From the NCBI RefSeq assembly GCF_018771565.1, contig NZ_CP076326.1:1798001-1862000 (forward strand): a stretch of 64,000 nt of DNA, given 5' to 3'. Under the pieces are notes generated by a model. It was not told the DNA's origin and did no database searches. It worked only from the letters and a program-made list of their open reading frames with translations. The DNA comes from Thermoflexus hugenholtzii. GTDB lineage: Bacteria > Chloroflexota > Anaerolineae > Thermoflexales > Thermoflexaceae. Shown here piece after piece: positions 53,812 to 63,458 of the stretch (its first letter is position 1; each line of letters opens with the position of its first letter). Both the position numbers and the translations under genes were made by a program.

Positions 53812-53968
53812 GGAAGGGGAAGCCGGCCAACGAATGCGGCCCTGGCGGTCTCCGCCCATCGATTCGTGTATGCATGTCCCCCTTCGCGGACGGCCCGTCC
53901 TCTTGCCCAAACCGCCCGCGGCGGAGGCGGTTCCTGCATTCCCAACCCCACAAGGCATTGCGCCAAAG

Positions 53969-53997
53969 TTGCTTTTTCCACAAGTTTACACTACAAC
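53969..53997 (+). promoter_or_regulatory. Promoter of the min operon with an embedded DnaA-like box
   Basis: TTGCTT (53969-53974) and TACAAC (53992-53997) are 17 bases apart in an unusually AT-rich patch. TTTTCCACA at 53974-53982 is the complement of TGTGGAAAA, a one-mismatch DnaA box also found upstream of dnaA. Regulation by DnaA is an inference. Confidence 0.5.
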
Positions 53998-54041
53998 AAA
54001 ACCGATCCCGGGGCATTGACCTGAACGCGAGGACGGACGGG

Positions 54042-54740
54042 ATGGCCAGAGAGCCGGTGGCGATTAAAGGCGTGGGGGATGCGTTGTGGTTTTCCTTCGG
54101 GCCGGAGCCATGGCCCGAGGCCCTGCGGGCGCTGGAGGCCCGGCTGTCGGCCAACCCCAGCTTCTTCGTCGGCGGCCGGGCGGTCCTCGCCTTAGGGGAT
54201 CGGATCCTGGAGGAAGCGGACCTGCTGGCCGCCCTGGCCTTGCTGAACCGCTTCGGCCTCACCCTGACCGGCATATGGACGGAGCATCCAGTCACGCAGG
54301 CCCTGGTGCGACGGCTGGGGCTGCCCCTCCAGAGCCCCCCGGCCCCGGAGCGCGCCCCTGAAACCCGGGAGCTCCCCCTGGAGCCGGCGTGGGTGGTCCG
54401 CCGGACCCTGCGGGCGGGCCACTATCTGCAGGTGGAAGGGCATCTCTGCGTGATCGGGGATGTGAATCCGGGGGCGGAGGTCGCCGCCACCGGCGACATC
54501 GTGATCTGGGGACGCTTGCTGGGAACGGCCCACGCCGGCTGTGAGGGGAACGATGAGGCGGCGGTCTACGCCCTGGAGCTCCGCCCGGTCCAGCTGCGCA
54601 TCGGGCGTTACATCGCCCGCTCGCCGGAGGAGCCCCGACGGCCCATCCCCGAGCAAGCGGTGGTTCAGGAGGGCCGGATTGTGGTGGAGCCATGGCGTCC
54701 CTTATCGTGGATGGAACGATGGTTCGGGCGCTTTCTGTAA
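54042..54740 (+). CDS. minC: Septum site-determining protein MinC
   Basis: The 232-residue product has the MinC N-terminal FtsZ-inhibiting domain (about 1-105) and the C-terminal beta-helix with HYLQVEGHLCVIGDVNPGAEVAATGDIVIWGRLLGTAHAG (read here as consecutive strands). The C-domain GDVNPGAEV and WGRLLGTAHAG segments bind MinD. It blocks FtsZ polymers away from midcell. The ATG is preceded by a purine-rich GAGGACGGACGGG; a longer in-frame extension upstream lies in repeat sequence. First gene of minC-minD-minE-SEDS. Confidence 0.92.
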   Translation: MAREPVAIKGVGDALWFSFGPEPWPEALRALEARLSANPSFFVGGRAVLALGDRILEEADLLAALALLNRFGLTLTGIWTEHPVTQALVRRLGLPLQSPPAPERAPETRELPLEPAWVVRRTLRAGHYLQVEGHLCVIGDVNPGAEVAATGDIVIWGRLLGTAHAGCEGNDEAAVYALELRPVQLRIGRYIARSPEEPRRPIPEQAVVQEGRIVVEPWRPLSWMERWFGRFL

Positions 54741-54789
54741 ACCGGAGGAGTTCCCTCTCCCTCCGCATGGGTGAAACGGGAGGTTCGCC

Positions 54790-55596
54790 ATGAGCGCGCA
54801 GGTGATCACGGTCACCTCTGGCAAGGGCGGGGTGGGCAAGACGACGGTGACGGCGAACGTGGGGATGGCCCTGGCCCTGGCCGGCAAGAAGGTGGTGTGC
54901 ATCGACGCGGACATCGGCTTGAGAAACCTGGATGTGGTCCTGGGGCTGGAGAACCGCATCGTCTACGACATCGTCCACGTGGTGGAAGGCCGCTGCCGCA
55001 CCCGTCAGGCCCTCATCCGCGACAAGCGGGTCCCCGACCTCTACCTGATGCCCGCCGCTCAGAGCCGGGACAAATCGGCCGTCAGGCCGGAGGACATGGT
55101 CCGCATCTGCGAGGAGCTGCGGCCCGACTTCGATTACATCCTCATCGATTCCGCCGCCGGCATCGAGGAGGGCTTCCGCACCGCCCTGGCCCCCGCCGAT
55201 CTCATCCTCCTGGTCACCAACCCGGAGGTGGCCGCGGTGCGGGATGCGGACCGCGTGATCGGGCTGGTGGAGGCCATGGGCAAGCCGACCCCCAAGCTCA
55301 TCGTCAACCGCCTGAAGCCGGACATGGTCCGCCGGGGCGACATGCTGGACACCTCGGACGTGCTGGAGATCCTGGCCATCGAGCTGCTGGGGGTGATCCC
55401 GGAGGACGAACAGGTCGTCGTCGCCACCAACCGGGGGACCCCTGTGGTGCTGGAGGAGCGGTCGCCGGCGGGCCAGGCCTTCCGGGCCATCGCCCGGCGC
55501 CTGATGGGGGAGAACGTTCCTCTCTTCCCCTCTGAGGATGGGCATGGGGTTCTGAGCTGGTTGCGCCGGCTGGTGCGCAGCGGAGGTGGCCGATGA
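54790..55596 (+). CDS. minD: Septum site-determining ATPase MinD
   Basis: The 268-residue product has the deviant Walker A GKGGVGKTT (residues 11-19), IDADIGLRNLDVVLG, IDSAAGIEEGF and TNPEVAAVRDADRVIG. The C-terminus ends in a short amphipathic helix (VLSWLRRLVRS), the membrane-targeting sequence. MinD recruits MinC to the membrane and is stimulated by MinE. minE overlaps its stop by four bases. Confidence 0.96.
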   Translation: MSAQVITVTSGKGGVGKTTVTANVGMALALAGKKVVCIDADIGLRNLDVVLGLENRIVYDIVHVVEGRCRTRQALIRDKRVPDLYLMPAAQSRDKSAVRPEDMVRICEELRPDFDYILIDSAAGIEEGFRTALAPADLILLVTNPEVAAVRDADRVIGLVEAMGKPTPKLIVNRLKPDMVRRGDMLDTSDVLEILAIELLGVIPEDEQVVVATNRGTPVVLEERSPAGQAFRAIARRLMGENVPLFPSEDGHGVLSWLRRLVRSGGGR

Positions 55597-55850
55597 GCTG
55601 GCTGGATCGACTGCGAGGGCAGCCCTCGCCCCGGGAGACCGCCAAGCAGCGCCTGCAGGTGATCCTGGTTCACGACCGCAGCGACCTCTCCCCGGGGTTG
55701 CTGGAGGTCATCAAGGACGAGATCATCGCCGTCCTCTCCCGCCACGTGCCCATCGTCGCTGAAGAGGTGCGGGTGACCGTGACCCAGGACGCCCGGGAGT
55801 GCCGCCTGGTGGCGGACATCCCGCTGGGGAACCGGCAGAGCCGATCATGA
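55593..55850 (+). CDS. minE: Cell division topological specificity factor MinE
   Basis: The 85-residue product has the anti-MinCD region (ETAKQRLQVILVHDR) and a topological domain with LLEVIKDEIIAVLSRHV and RLVADIPL. It stimulates MinD ATPase and positions the division site. It overlaps minD by four bases and the SEDS gene by four bases (ATGA), so the genes are tightly coupled. Confidence 0.95.
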   Translation: MSWLDRLRGQPSPRETAKQRLQVILVHDRSDLSPGLLEVIKDEIIAVLSRHVPIVAEEVRVTVTQDARECRLVADIPLGNRQSRS

Positions 55851-56965
55851 TCGGGTGGCTGCAGGAACGTCTGGGGGAATGGCGCCGCTTCGACGTCGGG
55901 CTGCTCCTGGGGGTGATGGCCCTGATGGCCATCAGCATCCCGACCATCGCCAGCGCCGTGCTGCGCTCCCCGGATCTCGCGGACGCCCCCCGGCGGCAGG
56001 TGACCTTCGCCCTGATCGGGATCGTCCTCATCCTCGCCACATCCTCGGTGAACTACCGGATTTGGGGAACCTTCCACCAGGGGCTCTATCTGCTCCTCGT
56101 CGGCCTGCTGCTGCTCGCCCTGATCGCCGGCCGCAGCCAGATCGCGCCGGTCCGCCGCTGGCTGGAGGTGGCCTCGGTGAACATCCAGCCGGCGGAGCTG
56201 GCCAAGCTCCTCCTGATCCTCAGCCTGGGCCGCTTCCTGGCGGACCGTGAGGAACAGCTGGACTCCTTTCGAACGGTGCTGCTGGCCTTCGGCTATCTCC
56301 TGCTGCCGGCGGCGTTGATCTTCCTCCAGCCCAATCTGAGCACGGCGGTGGTGCTCGTCGTCATCGGGCTGGCCATGCTGTTCGTGTGGGGGATCCGCCC
56401 CCGGCATCTCCTGGCCGTGGGCCTCCTGAGCCTCCCCCTGGCCCTTGGGGCGTGGACGATGATGCTGCCTTACATGCGCGGGCGCCTGCTGCACTTCCTG
56501 GGCCTGCAGCCGGATCCGAACACCGCCTACAACCTCACCCAGGCCCTGATCACCATCGGCAGCGGGGGGCTGTGGGGGACCGGCTGGGGGCAGAGCCCCC
56601 AGAACGTCTGGGGCTTCCTGCGGGTCCGCCACACGGACTTCCTCTTCGCCGTCCTGGCGGGTGAGTTCGGCCTGGTGGGGGCCCTGGGGGTCATCGCCCT
56701 TTACCTGTGGGTCCTCGGACGCATCCTTCAGATCGCCTGGACGGCCGAGGACACCTACGGTCGGCTGATCGCCGTCGGGGTGGGGACCTGGATCGCCTTC
56801 CAGGCCCTGGCCAACATCGGGATGAACGTGGGGCTGACGCCGGTGGCCGGCCTCCCCCTCCCCTTCCTGAGCTACGGCGGGAGCGCCCTTCTCTCCCTGT
56901 GCCTCGGGATCGGCCTCGTCCAGAGCGTGCGGATCCACCGGATGGCCTTCTCGATACGCGGGTGA
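55847..56965 (+). CDS. rodA: SEDS family peptidoglycan glycosyltransferase (RodA/FtsW)
   Basis: The 372-residue product has about ten membrane helices and SEDS motifs: SVNIQPAELAKLLLIL, QPNLSTAVVL, RVRHTDFLFAVLAGEFGLVGAL (with the catalytic acidic residue region) and PFLSYGGSALLS. SEDS proteins polymerise lipid II with a partner class B PBP. RodA is favoured over FtsW by resemblance and lack of a nearby ftsZ, but either is possible. Direct coupling to minE suggests shape or division control. Confidence 0.9.
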   Translation: MIGWLQERLGEWRRFDVGLLLGVMALMAISIPTIASAVLRSPDLADAPRRQVTFALIGIVLILATSSVNYRIWGTFHQGLYLLLVGLLLLALIAGRSQIAPVRRWLEVASVNIQPAELAKLLLILSLGRFLADREEQLDSFRTVLLAFGYLLLPAALIFLQPNLSTAVVLVVIGLAMLFVWGIRPRHLLAVGLLSLPLALGAWTMMLPYMRGRLLHFLGLQPDPNTAYNLTQALITIGSGGLWGTGWGQSPQNVWGFLRVRHTDFLFAVLAGEFGLVGALGVIALYLWVLGRILQIAWTAEDTYGRLIAVGVGTWIAFQALANIGMNVGLTPVAGLPLPFLSYGGSALLSLCLGIGLVQSVRIHRMAFSIRG

Positions 56966-57229
56966 ATCCCTCCCGGAAAGAGGTCGCCCTCTCTCCGGCG
57001 TGCTAAAATGTTAAAGAAAACCGTGGATCGGGCGATCCGCGCAGGGAACATCCCGCCAAGCGCCCGCTGAGGCTCATCCTCGCCCTCCCAGGATGCTTTC
57101 CCCGCACGGGCCGAGCGCCGACGGAAAAAACGAACCTCCGGAAGGCGATCCGGGCCTTCCCGGCCCCATCCCGCGATTTGAGTTAAATTAAGAGGCGGAA
57201 ATCATCGACCCCCGGTTTGGGGAGGGAGC

Positions 57230-57619
57230 ATGCCTGCCCGGCATATGGACTGGTTCCGACAGGCGGAGCGGGACCTGGAGCAGGCGGAGGATTCGATGCG
57301 GGCGGGCCGTCACGAGTGGGCGTGCTTCGCGGCCCATCAGGCGGCGGAGAAAGCGGTGAAGGCCCTTCATCTCTACTTCGGACAGGAGGCCTGGGGACAT
57401 GTCATCGCCCGACTGCTCCGTGAGCTCCCCTCCTCCCTTCAGGTCCCGCCCCTTTTGATCGAAAGGGCGCGCGTGCTGGACGGCTATTACATCCCTCCCC
57501 GCTATCCGAACAGCCATCCGGAGGGCGCGCCCTTTGAACATTACGGGCCCCTTCAGAGCGAGGAGGCCATCCGCTATGCCCGTGAAATCCTTGAGTTCGT
57601 CCGTGCGCACCTGGCCTGA
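57230..57619 (+). CDS. HEPN-domain protein
   Basis: The 129-residue helical product carries the HEPN motif RYPNSH (R-x4-H) near residue 90, after the helix block AAHQAAEKAVKALHLYFG typical of HI0074-like HEPN proteins. HEPN partners of MNT nucleotidyltransferases are often toxin RNases, or targets of AMPylation by the MNT protein. A gene for the MNT partner overlaps its 3' end by 44 bases. GGGGAGGG lies a few bases before the ATG. Confidence 0.85.
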   Translation: MPARHMDWFRQAERDLEQAEDSMRAGRHEWACFAAHQAAEKAVKALHLYFGQEAWGHVIARLLRELPSSLQVPPLLIERARVLDGYYIPPRYPNSHPEGAPFEHYGPLQSEEAIRYAREILEFVRAHLA

Positions 57620-58022
57620 CGCCCGGGAGGTGGAGGCGGCGGTGCGAGACTGGAGCCGTCGGATCGCCGCCGCCAATCCCGAGGTCCTCCGGGTGGGCTA
57701 CTTCGGCTCCTACGCCCGGGGCGACTGGGGGGTGGGCAGCGATCTGGACATCGTGATCGTCGTGACGCGCTCCGACCAGCCATTCATCTCCCGGGCTGCC
57801 CGGTGGCCCATCGAGGAGCTGCCCGTGCCCGCCGACGTCCTGGTCTACACCCGGGAGGAATGGGAGCGCATCGATCCAGACAGCCGCTTCGGCCGCATCC
57901 TCCGGGAGGAAGTCCGGTGGGTGTGGGAACGGGAGAAAGCCACCCCGGAAGGATCCTCGCCGGAGACGCTGGGTTCGGATCCTCAAGCATCAGGAGGTGA
58001 CCGGTGGAGTTCGAGCCGGTGA
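57576..58022 (+). CDS. MNT-type nucleotidyltransferase, HEPN partner
   Basis: The start at 57576 has AGGAGG nine bases upstream, inside the HEPN gene. The 148-residue product has the minimal nucleotidyltransferase motif GSx10DxD ([15 protein letters not shown] near residues 45-59) and a third acidic residue in PADVLV. With the HEPN gene it forms a HEPN/MNT (MntA-HepT-like) pair, probably a toxin-antitoxin system in which MNT AMPylates HEPN. The last 19 bases overlap gatB. Confidence 0.85.
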   Translation: MPVKSLSSSVRTWPDAREVEAAVRDWSRRIAAANPEVLRVGYFGSYARGDWGVGSDLDIVIVVTRSDQPFISRAARWPIEELPVPADVLVYTREEWERIDPDSRFGRILREEVRWVWEREKATPEGSSPETLGSDPQASGGDRWSSSR

Positions 58023-59473
58023 TCGGCCTGGAGATCCACGCGGAGCTGCAGACCCGCTCCAAGATGTTCTGCGCGTGCCCGGTGGTGGACAGCACCACGG
58101 CGGAGCCGAACCGCTACGTCTGCCCGGTCTGCGCCGGGATGCCCGGGACGCTCCCCGTCCCCAACCAGCGGGCCATCGAGTGGACCATCCTCACCGGCCT
58201 GGCCCTGAACTGCGAGATCGCCGAATACAGCCTGTTCTACCGGAAGAACTATTTCTACCCGGACCTCCCCTCCGAGTATCAGCGCTCCATGTATGATTAC
58301 CCCCTCTGTCTGAACGGCTATCTGGAGATCGACACGCCGGAGGGGACGAAGCGGGTGCGCATCCGTCGGGTTCACATCGAGGAGGACACCGGGAAGCTCC
58401 TTCACGTAGGCGGCGCCACCCTGGTGGACTTCAACCGCGCCGGCGTCCCCCTGATGGAGATCGTCACCGAGCCCGATATGCACTCGGTGGAGGAGGTCAA
58501 GGCCTTCGCCATCGCCCTGCGCACGCTGCTCCGCTACCTCCGGGTGAACTCGGGGGACATGGAGAAGGGCGTCATCCGCTTCGAGGCCAACGTCTCGGTG
58601 CGCCCGAAAGGGGAGACGCGGCTGGGGACGCGGACCGAGATCAAGAACCTGAACAGCTTCCGGGCCCTGGTGCGGGCGGTGGAATACGAGATCCGGCGTC
58701 AGATCGAGATCGTGCGCGCCGGCGGGCAGGTGGAGCAGGAGACCATGGGCTGGGACGAGGCCCGCGGGGTCACCGTCCCCCAGCGCGGCAAGGAGCACGC
58801 CCACGATTACCGCTACTTCCCCGAGCCGGACATCCCCCCGCTGGCGATCTCCCGGGAGTGGGTGGAGCGGATCCGCTCCATGCTCCCGGAGCTGCCCCGG
58901 GCACGCCGGGAACGCTTCGAACGGGAATACGGACTCACCCGCTACGAGGCCGACCTGCTCACCGAGGATCACGCCGTGGCGGATTACTTTGAGGAGGCTG
59001 TGCGCCATGCCCGCCAGGGAGATCCTCCCCTCGAGCCCCGGACCCTGGCGACCTGGATCACCGGCGAGCTCTTCCGCCTGATGAACGAGGCGGGCGTGGA
59101 GATCGGGGACGTGCGCGTCCCTCCCACCGCCCTGGTGGACCTGATCCGCATGGTCCAGCGGGGGGAGATCAACCTGAACACGGGGAAGATGGTCCTTCGG
59201 GAGGCCTTTGAGACCGGCGAGGCCCCTCGTCGGATCGTGGAAGCCAGGGGGCTCACCCAAATCCGGGATGTGGAAGCCCTGCGGGCGATCGTCCTCCGGG
59301 TCATTGAGGAGAACCCGCGGGAGGTGGAGAGCTACCTGCGGGGCAAGGAGGGCGTGCTGAAGTGGTTCGTCGGCCAGGTGATGCGCGCCACCCGCGGCCA
59401 GGCCGACCCCCAGCGGGTCAACGAGCTGGTCCGCGAAGCCCTGGAGGCGCGCCGGTCCGCAGGACCTTCTTAG
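58004..59473 (+). CDS. gatB: Aspartyl/glutamyl-tRNA amidotransferase subunit B
   Basis: The 489-residue product starts with GTG after CAGGAGGTGACCG. It has the GatB signature [12 protein letters not shown], zinc-binding CACP and [17 protein letters not shown], a kinase-like core and the helical YqeY-like tail ([13 protein letters not shown]). It works with GatA and GatC to convert Glu-tRNA(Gln) or Asp-tRNA(Asn) to the amides. gatA and gatC are not adjacent. It is co-transcribed with the HEPN/MNT pair by overlap. Confidence 0.96.
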   Translation: MEFEPVIGLEIHAELQTRSKMFCACPVVDSTTAEPNRYVCPVCAGMPGTLPVPNQRAIEWTILTGLALNCEIAEYSLFYRKNYFYPDLPSEYQRSMYDYPLCLNGYLEIDTPEGTKRVRIRRVHIEEDTGKLLHVGGATLVDFNRAGVPLMEIVTEPDMHSVEEVKAFAIALRTLLRYLRVNSGDMEKGVIRFEANVSVRPKGETRLGTRTEIKNLNSFRALVRAVEYEIRRQIEIVRAGGQVEQETMGWDEARGVTVPQRGKEHAHDYRYFPEPDIPPLAISREWVERIRSMLPELPRARRERFEREYGLTRYEADLLTEDHAVADYFEEAVRHARQGDPPLEPRTLATWITGELFRLMNEAGVEIGDVRVPPTALVDLIRMVQRGEINLNTGKMVLREAFETGEAPRRIVEARGLTQIRDVEALRAIVLRVIEENPREVESYLRGKEGVLKWFVGQVMRATRGQADPQRVNELVREALEARRSAGPS

Positions 59474-59489
59474 CGTCCATCCTCCGGCA

Positions 59490-60185
59490 GGAGGGGGATT
59501 CCGCCCGGAGCCCTGCTCTCGATCACGCAAAGGGCCGGGGCGAAGGCTGCTCCGGCAACCCCGAGCCCCTGGCTCTCGATGACGCGAAGGTCGCGGCGAA
59601 AGCTGCTCCTACGAAAAATCCGTTTCTGTAGGAGGGGCTTTAGCCCCGAACTTTCTGTCTTCGATGACGTAGGGGTCGCGGTAAAGACTGCTTCGTCGAT
59701 CCCGAGCCCCTGGTTCTCGATGATGCGAAGGTCGCGGCGAAAGCCGCTCCTACAAAAAGATGGTTTTTGTAGGAGGGGCTTTAGCCCCGAACCTCTCGTC
59801 TTCGATGACGCAGGGTTGCGACGGAAGCCGCTCCGGCAACTCCCAACCTCTGGTTTTCGACGACGCAAAGGTCGCGGCTGAAGCCGCTCCTACAAAAAGA
59901 CGGTTTCTGTAGGAGGGGCTTTAGCCCCGAACTTTCTGTCTTTGACGACGCAAGGGTCACAGCTGAAGCGGCTCTGATAACTTCGAACCCCTGGATTTTC
60001 GATGACGCGAAGGTCGCGGCTGAAGCCGCTCCTACGGGAAAATCATTTTTGCAGGAGGGGCTTTCGCCCCGAACACCCGTCTTCGATGAGGCAAAGGGTC
60101 ACAGCGAAGGCTGCTCCGGCAACCCCGAGCCCCTGGTTCTCGATGACGCGAAGGGTCGCGGCGGAAGCCGCTCCGGCACATCCAT
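59490..60185. repeat. Family A repeat cluster (A8), four tandem units
   Basis: Units of about 141 bases are marked by (TG)TAGGAGGGGCTTTAGCCCC at 59627, 59768, 59908 and a TGCAGG variant at 60050. Each unit contains a second inverted arm GGCGAAAGCCGCTCCTAC or GGCTGAAGCCGCTCCTAC and a decayed arm pair between them. It lies between co-directional gatB and the UPF0182 gene. Confidence 0.9.
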
Positions 60186-60355
60186 CGATCCTTCGGTGAA
60201 GAACACATCGAGAAACAACCTGGCATCCCGGGCCGGCGCCTCCGACTCGCACGCTTGCCTGCGGATGTCCGAGCCCCACCGCATCCCCTACAATAGAGAC
60301 GCGCGATCGCCGTTCGGATCCGGAGGACGCTCCACATCCTGCCCGGGAGGTTGGG

Positions 60356-63013
60356 ATGGCCTGGCGGCGAGGGGGTCGTTTCGAAGGGAGACAGCTGGAG
60401 ATCGACTGGGCGCGGCTCCCCTATGAGCGGTGGCTTCGGTGGGGACTGGGGCTCTTCGGGCTGGGGGTTCTCCTGCTGTTCATCCCCGGCCGCCTTTTGA
60501 GCCTGTGGGTGACGTGGGAGTGGTTCCGGGACCTGGGCTACGAGTCGATCCTGTGGACGCAGTGGCAGGCCCGGGCGGCTCTTTTCGGGATCGGATGGGG
60601 CGCCGCCCTCCTCTTCCTGGGGCTGAACGCCTTCCTTGCGGCCCGCGCGGCGGGCCGCTCCCCTCGGCTCTGGCTGGGGCTGGCCGCCGCCGTCGGCTTC
60701 CTCTTCGGCCTCGCCCTCCAGGGGGAGTGGGAGAGGGTCCTGCTGGCCCTGAACGCGGAGCCCTTCGGCGTCCGCGATCCCCTCTTCGGCCTCGATGTCG
60801 GCTGGTATGTGTTCCGGTGGCCCCTCTGGGTATCCCTGCAGGAGACCGCCCAGTGGGGCCTGGTCCCTCTCGCCGCCCTCTTCCCGCTGGTCCTCCCGGT
60901 CCCGCGGCGGTGGCGATGGGCCCATCTCTCCATCCTCGCCGCCCTTTTCTTCCTGTTGATGGCGGTGGGGTATCGCTTCGACGCCTACCGGCTGCTTTAC
61001 GCAGAGCGGCCGGTGGCCTTCGGGGCGGGCTACGCGGAGGTCCACGCCCGCCTGCCCGTCCTGAACCTCCTGAGCGGCCTGATGGTTCTCCTCGCGGCCG
61101 GGATGCTGCTCAACCTGCGGCTGCGCCGGCCGGCCCTTCTGGCCCTGGGGTTCGGGGTGTGGCTCGCCCTGGCCTTCCTCGGGCTGGAGGTCTACCCGGG
61201 CCTGATCCAAACCCTGGTGGTGCGCCCCAACGAGCTGGCCCGGGAGAGCCCTTACATCGCCCACAGCATCGCCTTCACCCGGCGCGCCTATGGACTGGAG
61301 GACTTCAACGAGCAGATCTTCTCCCCGCGCGAGGCCCCTACCCCGGAGGAGATCCGGGCCCACGCCGAAATCCTGGAGGGGATCCGCCTGTGGGATTACC
61401 GGCCGTTGCTGCAGACCCTGCAGCAGCTGCAAAGCATCCGCCCCTACTACGTGTTCGTCGACGTGGATGTCGATCGCTATCGCATCGATGGCGCGTATCG
61501 CCAGGTCATGCTGAGCGTGCGGGAGCTGGACCTGGACGCCCTTCCGCCTCAGGCCCGCACCTGGGTCAACCGGCACCTGGTGTTCACCCACGGCTACGGC
61601 GTGGTGGTCGTGCCGGTGCGGGCTTTCACTCCGGAAGGCCTCCCGGTGTTCCTGCTGAAGGACATCCCGCCGGTGGGCGCCATCCCCCTGACCCGCCCGC
61701 AGATTTACTTCGGAGAGCGGACGGTGGACTTCGCCCTGGTGAACACCGCCGTGCCGGAGTTCGACTATCCCCGCGGGGAGGAGAACGTCACCACGACGTA
61801 TCAGGGCCGCACCGGCATCCGCCTGGGCGGGCTGGCGCGGCGGGCCCTCTTCGCCCTCTACTTCGGGGACCCCAATCTGATCCTGAGCGGCGCCCTCACC
61901 GCCGAGAGCCGCATCCTGTTCTGGCGGGACATCCGCACCCGGCTCCGCACCCTGGCTCCCTTCCTGCGCTTCGATCCGGACCCCTACGCGGTGATCCTGG
62001 ACGGTCGGATCGTCTGGGTGGCGGACGCGTATACGTGGACGGATCGTTACCCGTATAGCCAGCCGCACGGGGACCTCAACTACATCCGGAACAGCGTGAA
62101 GGCGGTGATCGACGCCTACGACGGGACGGTGACCTTCTACGTGGTGGAGGATGAGCCCCTGATCCGGGCCTGGCGGCGGATCTTCCCCGCCCTCTGGCGG
62201 GATTTCTCGGAGATGCCGGAGGGCCTCAAGGCCCATCTGCGCTACCCGGAGGGCCTCTTCCGGATCCAGGCGGACATCCTCCGGACGTATCACGTGCAGG
62301 ATCCCCGCACCTTTTACAACAAGGAGGACGTGTGGGCGGTCCCGACGGAGATCTTCGGCTCCGAGCCCCAGCCCATGGAGCCCTACTACGTGCTCACCCG
62401 GGTGGATCCAGAGGGACCGGTGGAGTTCGTCCTGATCCTTCCCTTCACGCCCTCCGGGCGGCAGAACATGATCGCCTGGATGGCGGCCCGCTCGGACCCC
62501 GGGCGGTATGGGGAGGTGATCCTGTATCGGCTGACCAAGGAGCGGCTGATCTTCGGCCCGCAGCAGATCGAGGCGCGGATCGATCAGGAACCCACGATCT
62601 CGGCGCAGCTGACCCTGTGGAGCCAGCGGGGCAGCCAGGTCATCCGGGGGAACCTCCTGGTGATCCCCATCGGGGAGGCGTTCCTGTATGTGGAGCCGCT
62701 GTATCTCCTGGCCGAGCAGGGGCAGATCCCGGAGCTGAAGCAGGTGATCGTGGCGACCGAGCAGCGGGTGGCGATGGCCCCCACCCTGGAGCAGGCGCTG
62801 GCTCAGGCCATCGGCGGAGCGGAGGTCTCGGGGCCCTCAGGCCCTTCGGCCCCTCCGGGCGGGGATGTGGCCGCCCTGATCCGGGAGGCCTACGCGCACT
62901 ATCAGCGGGCCCAGGAAGCCATCCGCCGGGGGGACTGGGCGGCTTACGGCGCGGAGATCGAAGCCCTGGGCCGCGTCCTGGAAGCCCTGCGGCAGGCCGC
63001 GGGCGGGCCATAA
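60356..63013 (+). CDS. UPF0182 family membrane protein
   Basis: The 885-residue product has about seven N-terminal membrane helices (through roughly residue 300), then a long extracytoplasmic region with the UPF0182 pattern. That pattern includes IAHSIAFTRRAYGLEDF, YYVFVDVDVDRYRIDG, VFTHGYGVVV, QIYFGERT, NYIRNSVKAVIDAYDGTV and MEPYYVLTRVDPEG. A Gly/Pro linker and a short helical tail end the protein. Function is unknown. GGGAGG lies eight bases before the ATG; TACAAT at 60289-60294 may be its -10. Confidence 0.88.
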   Translation: MAWRRGGRFEGRQLEIDWARLPYERWLRWGLGLFGLGVLLLFIPGRLLSLWVTWEWFRDLGYESILWTQWQARAALFGIGWGAALLFLGLNAFLAARAAGRSPRLWLGLAAAVGFLFGLALQGEWERVLLALNAEPFGVRDPLFGLDVGWYVFRWPLWVSLQETAQWGLVPLAALFPLVLPVPRRWRWAHLSILAALFFLLMAVGYRFDAYRLLYAERPVAFGAGYAEVHARLPVLNLLSGLMVLLAAGMLLNLRLRRPALLALGFGVWLALAFLGLEVYPGLIQTLVVRPNELARESPYIAHSIAFTRRAYGLEDFNEQIFSPREAPTPEEIRAHAEILEGIRLWDYRPLLQTLQQLQSIRPYYVFVDVDVDRYRIDGAYRQVMLSVRELDLDALPPQARTWVNRHLVFTHGYGVVVVPVRAFTPEGLPVFLLKDIPPVGAIPLTRPQIYFGERTVDFALVNTAVPEFDYPRGEENVTTTYQGRTGIRLGGLARRALFALYFGDPNLILSGALTAESRILFWRDIRTRLRTLAPFLRFDPDPYAVILDGRIVWVADAYTWTDRYPYSQPHGDLNYIRNSVKAVIDAYDGTVTFYVVEDEPLIRAWRRIFPALWRDFSEMPEGLKAHLRYPEGLFRIQADILRTYHVQDPRTFYNKEDVWAVPTEIFGSEPQPMEPYYVLTRVDPEGPVEFVLILPFTPSGRQNMIAWMAARSDPGRYGEVILYRLTKERLIFGPQQIEARIDQEPTISAQLTLWSQRGSQVIRGNLLVIPIGEAFLYVEPLYLLAEQGQIPELKQVIVATEQRVAMAPTLEQALAQAIGGAEVSGPSGPSAPPGGDVAALIREAYAHYQRAQEAIRRGDWAAYGAEIEALGRVLEALRQAAGGP

Positions 63014-63054
63014 CCTGAGAGCCATCGTTCCGCGTTAAAATAAATGTGGGCCGC

Positions 63055-63458
63055 GTCAGAAGGCCGGGCGGTCGCGGGCCGGGGATTTCCCGGCCTGAGG
63101 AAAGTCCGGGCTCCAGCGGGGCAGGGTGCCGGGTAACACCCGGACGGGGCGACCCGTGGACAGGGCCACAGAAAACAGACCGCCGATCCGCCCGGGAACT
63201 CCCGGGGTCATGGAGGCAAGGGTGAAAAGGTGGGGTAAGAGCCCACCGGCCGGGCGGCAACGCTCCGGCGCATGGCAACCCCCACCCGGAGCAAGGCCAA
63301 GCAGCGGGCGCGGCGCCCTTCGGGGCGCCGGGGCTGCCCCGCGCCCAATGCCCGCGGGTAGGCCGCTTGAGGCGGCGGGTAACCGCCGTCCCAGAGAGAT
63401 GACCGCCACCCCGTGGCTCCCCACGGGGGACAGAACCCGGCTTACAGGCCCTCTGGCG
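63055..63458 (+). ncRNA. rnpB: RNase P RNA (bacterial type A)
   Basis: The segment has the conserved regions of type A RNase P RNA in order: GAGGAAAGTCCGGGCTCC near 63097, ACAGAAAACAGAC near 63170, GGTAAGAGCCCACCGG near 63234, GGCAACGCTCCG, AGAGAGATGACCGCC near 63395, and ACAGAACCCGGCTTACAG near 63431. Helix P1 can form between CAGAAGGCC (63057-63065) and GGCCCTCTG (63447-63455). It is the catalytic RNA that cleaves tRNA 5' leaders. Ends are estimated from P1; the open frames across it are not coding. Confidence 0.95.

Noticed and set aside
60032-62293. 753-residue minus-strand open frame opposite the UPF0182 gene
   Set aside because: Antisense shadow running into family A repeats, with no ribosome site or family resemblance.
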